Shown: positions 4,690 to 7,137 of the stretch, piece after piece | How positions within the stretch are numbered: the stretch's first letter is position 1 | Layout: each line of letters starts with the position of its first letter | From: Methanosarcinales archaeon | Lineage (GTDB): Archaea > Halobacteriota > Syntropharchaeia > Alkanophagales > Methanospirareceae | Length of the DNA stretch: 7,137 nucleotides | Reading direction: 5' to 3' | NCBI GenBank assembly: GCA_025464585.1 | Contig: JAODGL010000180.1 | Location: forward strand, 2,610 to 9,746 | Made by a program: the position numbers and the translations under genes | The notes under the pieces: generated by a model | The model's input: only the letters and a program-made list of their open reading frames with translations | What the model was told of the DNA's origin: nothing | Database searches by the model: none

Positions 4690-7137
4690 GCGCCTTTCTT
4701 ACAGCACCACGCTGCGTAGTGAGTAATCGGCTGTTTCATGAACCTCAAGAAATTACGATGACGCGGGGTCTTCAGTTCAAGGTGGCGATAGACACCCAAT
4801 TTCGCTATGTCTTCAATGAATATCCATACGAGGCAGTAGGCCCATATCATCGCAACATCTGTCCAACTGATTGGCGTGATGAGCCCGAAGGGATAGACCA
4901 CAAAAAGAGTTGCCAGCAGCTTTGTTCCAATCGCTGACCAGAAGACGGGCGGCGAAGGATATGGCTTGGTAAACAACGGGCGGCGCGTACGCGCAACAAA
5001 GAGGGTCAGGTGCCCGGCTACCGCAAGCTTCAGAAAGATGAACGTCTGGATATGTGTGACATCAAGCAGCAGCCAGTCTTTAGCAATCATCAGGATACCA
5101 AAGGTTTCCACCACTCCGATGAGACCCAATACCGCGGATAGCGTGAGAACCCGGTGCATATCCCAATGCACCGGCTTGGGATCGAGCAACGTGTTGTCGT
5201 AGGCAATGGTCATGATGGGGATGTCGTTAAAGAGTGCAAGCAGGATGATCATGATAGCAGTGATCGGGTAAAAGTTATAGACGAGCATCGCCAGCACAAC
5301 GAAGAACATAATCCGGATTGTCTCAGTGATGCGGTAAATAGCGTAACTGTTCATGCGTTCAAATATCTTGCGCGCTTCTTCTATTGCATTGACAATTACG
5401 GACAAGCCGGGCGCGGTAAGTACAAGAGATGCAGCCGCACGTGCTGCATCCGTGGCACCACTGACTGCGATTCCTGCATCTGCCTGTTTGAGAGCGGGTG
5501 CGTCATTGACGCCGTCTCCGGTCATCCCCACGATATGACCACGAGCTTGGAGCGCTTTGACAATGCCGTATTTATGTTCAGGAAAGACCTGTGCGAAACC
5601 GTCTGCCTGCTCAATTTGCATCGCCGCCTGTGAACTCAGGTGCCCGGCATCCACATCTTTCTTGAAGAGCTCCCCAGCGGGTTGGATATTCTTGCCCATG
5701 CCAAGTTGCTCCGAAATCTGGAGACCGATAGCCAGGTTGTCTCCGGTGACCATCTTGAACTGGACGCCGTGCGCCTGCGCCCTGGCGATGGTTTCAGCAG
5801 AATCCTCACGCGGAGGGTCATAAAGGGGCAGAATACCTAAAAAATGCCAGGTACCTCCTTCATCTGCCCTCGCTACACCCAGCGTGCGGAACCCCTTAGC
5901 AGCAAACTCGTTGACGACTTCCTCGGCACGGGTCTTACTGTTCGGGTCTATCTGGCTCATGCTCAGGATTACCTGGGGTGCACCTTTCGTCACTTTGAAG
6001 ACTTTTCCTCCGGAATCCTTAACGGTCGCTTCGGTACGCTTGTGCACCGGGTCAAAGGGCACGAATTTTAACTGCTGGTAAGTGCTGAGGGCTGACAGGT
6101 CCTTAAGCCCACCTATCACCGCCTGGTCGATGGCATCCTGGTTCTCAGCTTCAGAGGCGAGTGCACCGGCGAGGATTAATTCTTGCACATCTTTCGCTTC
6201 AAAGGTTACGGGGTCCCCCAGTGTGAGCTTGTTCTGGGTCAGAGTACCCGTTTTGTCGGAGCAGAGGATGTCGATGCCCGCCATTTCTTCTATGGATTGG
6301 AGTCGTGAAACAATCGCCTTCATCCTGGACAATGCCAGAGCGCCAACCGCCATGGTCATCGAGAGCACCGCCGGCATTGCTACGGGGATGGAGGCAACGA
6401 TGAGTATGAGTGCGAACTGTACTAATTCCAGCACGGGGGCGCCGCGACTCAACTGCACGAGAATCAGCATCACTGCCAGTCCGAGAGTCAGATAGATCAG
6501 GAAGTCGCCGATTGTCAAAACCGCCTTCTGGAAGTGGGATACAGGAGCAGCGGTCTCTACCAGCTTTGCCGTGCGACCGAAGTAGGTATTGCTGCCCGTG
6601 CCTGTCACCAGGGCGATCATCTCTCCTTGCTTAGCCACCGAGCCCGAATACGCAATGTCGCCAATCTTCTTACTGACCGACAGCGATTCGCCGGTGAGTG
6701 CAGACTGATCTATATTGATATAATCGCCCGCAATGAGCTTAACGTCGGCGGGGATGACATCACCGAGCTGGAGACGGATGACGTCACCAGGCACCAGTTT
6801 CTCTGCAACGAGTTCCTGCCATTTGCCGTCCCGCAGCACACGTGCCTTGAGAGCTAATTGCTTCTTCAAAACCTCCAGGGCATTTACCGCTTTGTGCTCC
6901 TGCCAGAAGCCGATCCCTGCGTTGAAAAGCAACAGTGCCATGATAATGCTGAAATCATCCCATTGCCGCACCACTATGGAGAGAATTGCCGCCACCTCTA
7001 TCATCCAGGGAATCGGACCCCAAAAATAACTCAAGAACTTAAGCAGAGGATGGACCTTCTTTTCACTGATTTCGTTATAGCCGTATTTCTGGAGGCGTTC
7101 TTCTGCTTCCGAAGTAGAAAGCCCCTTTTCACTGCAT
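4677..7137 (-). CDS. Plasma-membrane-type H+-transporting P-type ATPase (P3A), N-terminus beyond the window edge
   Basis: The frame stays open to the right edge (first full codon 7136-7134). The residues ahead of TTG 7034 read as a normal cation-ATPase N-terminus (GLSTSEAEERLQKYG), so 7034 is not the start; 819 residues are visible and perhaps 10-30 are missing. Numbering from 7034: M1-M2 about 7-45, actuator TGES 114-117, M4 PVAMP 217-221, phosphorylated Asp D260 in DKTGTLT (bases 6255-6257), nucleotide-binding KGAP 350-353, DPPR 406-409, TGDN 430-433, hinge TGDGVNDAP 505-513, then M5-M10 about 565-745. Residues matching those needed for proton transport in plant AHA2 are present: N38 (N106), R574 (R655) and D604 in FNDIPIMTI (D684). 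It should export H+ at the expense of ATP. The 40-residue tail is short, without the plant autoinhibitory domain. Arginine codons are 25 CGN, 4 AGG, 0 AGA, unlike the neighbours, suggesting transfer. Its stop overlaps the CoA synthetase start. Confidence 0.95.
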   Translation of the reverse strand, partial: CSEKGLSTSEAEERLQKYGYNEISEKKVHPLLKFLSYFWGPIPWMIEVAAILSIVVRQWDDFSIIMALLLFNAGIGFWQEHKAVNALEVLKKQLALKARVLRDGKWQELVAEKLVPGDVIRLQLGDVIPADVKLIAGDYINIDQSALTGESLSVSKKIGDIAYSGSVAKQGEMIALVTGTGSNTYFGRTAKLVETAAPVSHFQKAVLTIGDFLIYLTLGLAVMLILVQLSRGAPVLELVQFALILIVASIPVAMPAVLSMTMAVGALALSRMKAIVSRLQSIEEMAGIDILCSDKTGTLTQNKLTLGDPVTFEAKDVQELILAGALASEAENQDAIDQAVIGGLKDLSALSTYQQLKFVPFDPVHKRTEATVKDSGGKVFKVTKGAPQVILSMSQIDPNSKTRAEEVVNEFAAKGFRTLGVARADEGGTWHFLGILPLYDPPREDSAETIARAQAHGVQFKMVTGDNLAIGLQISEQLGMGKNIQPAGELFKKDVDAGHLSSQAAMQIEQADGFAQVFPEHKYGIVKALQARGHIVGMTGDGVNDAPALKQADAGIAVSGATDAARAAASLVLTAPGLSVIVNAIEEARKIFERMNSYAIYRITETIRIMFFVVLAMLVYNFYPITAIMIILLALFNDIPIMTIAYDNTLLDPKPVHWDMHRVLTLSAVLGLIGVVETFGILMIAKDWLLLDVTHIQTFIFLKLAVAGHLTLFVARTRRPLFTKPYPSPPVFWSAIGTKLLATLFVVYPFGLITPISWTDVAMIWAYCLVWIFIEDIAKLGVYRHLELKTPRHRNFLRFMKQPITHYAAWCCKKGAWKE

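Noticed and set aside
5154..5633. A 159-codon open frame on the + strand opposite the ATPase gene
   Set aside because: It lies wholly antisense to well-conserved ATPase motifs, its translation shows no recognisable domain, and it is explained by the codon composition of the real gene.
6082..6495. A 137-codon + strand open frame opposite the ATPase phosphorylation region
   Set aside because: It is antisense to the DKTGTLT region; its low-complexity Ser/Ala-rich translation is a by-product of the coding strand.
7032..7034. TTG at 7034 as the ATPase start codon
   Set aside because: The same frame continues upstream without a stop and encodes a typical cation-ATPase N-terminal domain, so the gene simply leaves the window.

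Overview
The window is almost entirely coding and looks archaeal. The evidence for this is a PaREP1-family protein, an S2P/M50 protease with a C-terminal CBS pair, a BioD-like/DRTGG protein next to a fused ADP-forming acyl-CoA synthetase, and a strong archaeal-type Shine-Dalgarno (GGAGGTG). The gene set and the moderate GC (about 37-50% by eye outside the ATPase) suggest a methanogen- or ANME-like euryarchaeal lineage. That placement is inference and was not tested against a database.

Layout: positions 1-342 on the + strand hold the 3' end of a PaREP1-family gene. A 21-base gap separates it from a tightly packed, convergent minus-strand gene cluster that fills the rest of the window. In transcription order (right to left) the cluster is: a plasma-membrane-type (P3A) proton-pumping P-type ATPase, which runs off the right edge and lacks its N-terminus; a fused alpha-beta ADP-forming acyl-CoA (acetyl-CoA) synthetase; a BioD-like P-loop protein with a DRTGG domain; and an intramembrane zinc metalloprotease with two CBS domains. 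The three junctions are an overlap of 4 or 13 bases (depending on the start), an ATGA overlap of 4 bases, and a 1-base gap with the Shine-Dalgarno inside the preceding gene. This is the picture of one translationally coupled operon whose promoter lies beyond position 7137.

How the genes may work together (inference): the CoA synthetase makes ATP from an acyl-CoA, the ATPase spends ATP to export protons, and the last two genes carry small-ligand-sensing domains (DRTGG, CBS) that in other proteins often respond to nucleotides. This could be an energy-balance unit, but nothing in the sequence proves it.

The most notable signal is compositional. The ATPase gene uses CGN arginine codons almost exclusively (25 of 29, no AGA), while the next gene uses AGA/AGG for 21 of 32. 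The ATPase is also richer in GC in the stretches sampled. It therefore looks horizontally acquired, although its stop codon is interlocked with the start of the next gene. No tRNA, rRNA, CRISPR array, insertion sequence or clear terminator was seen.
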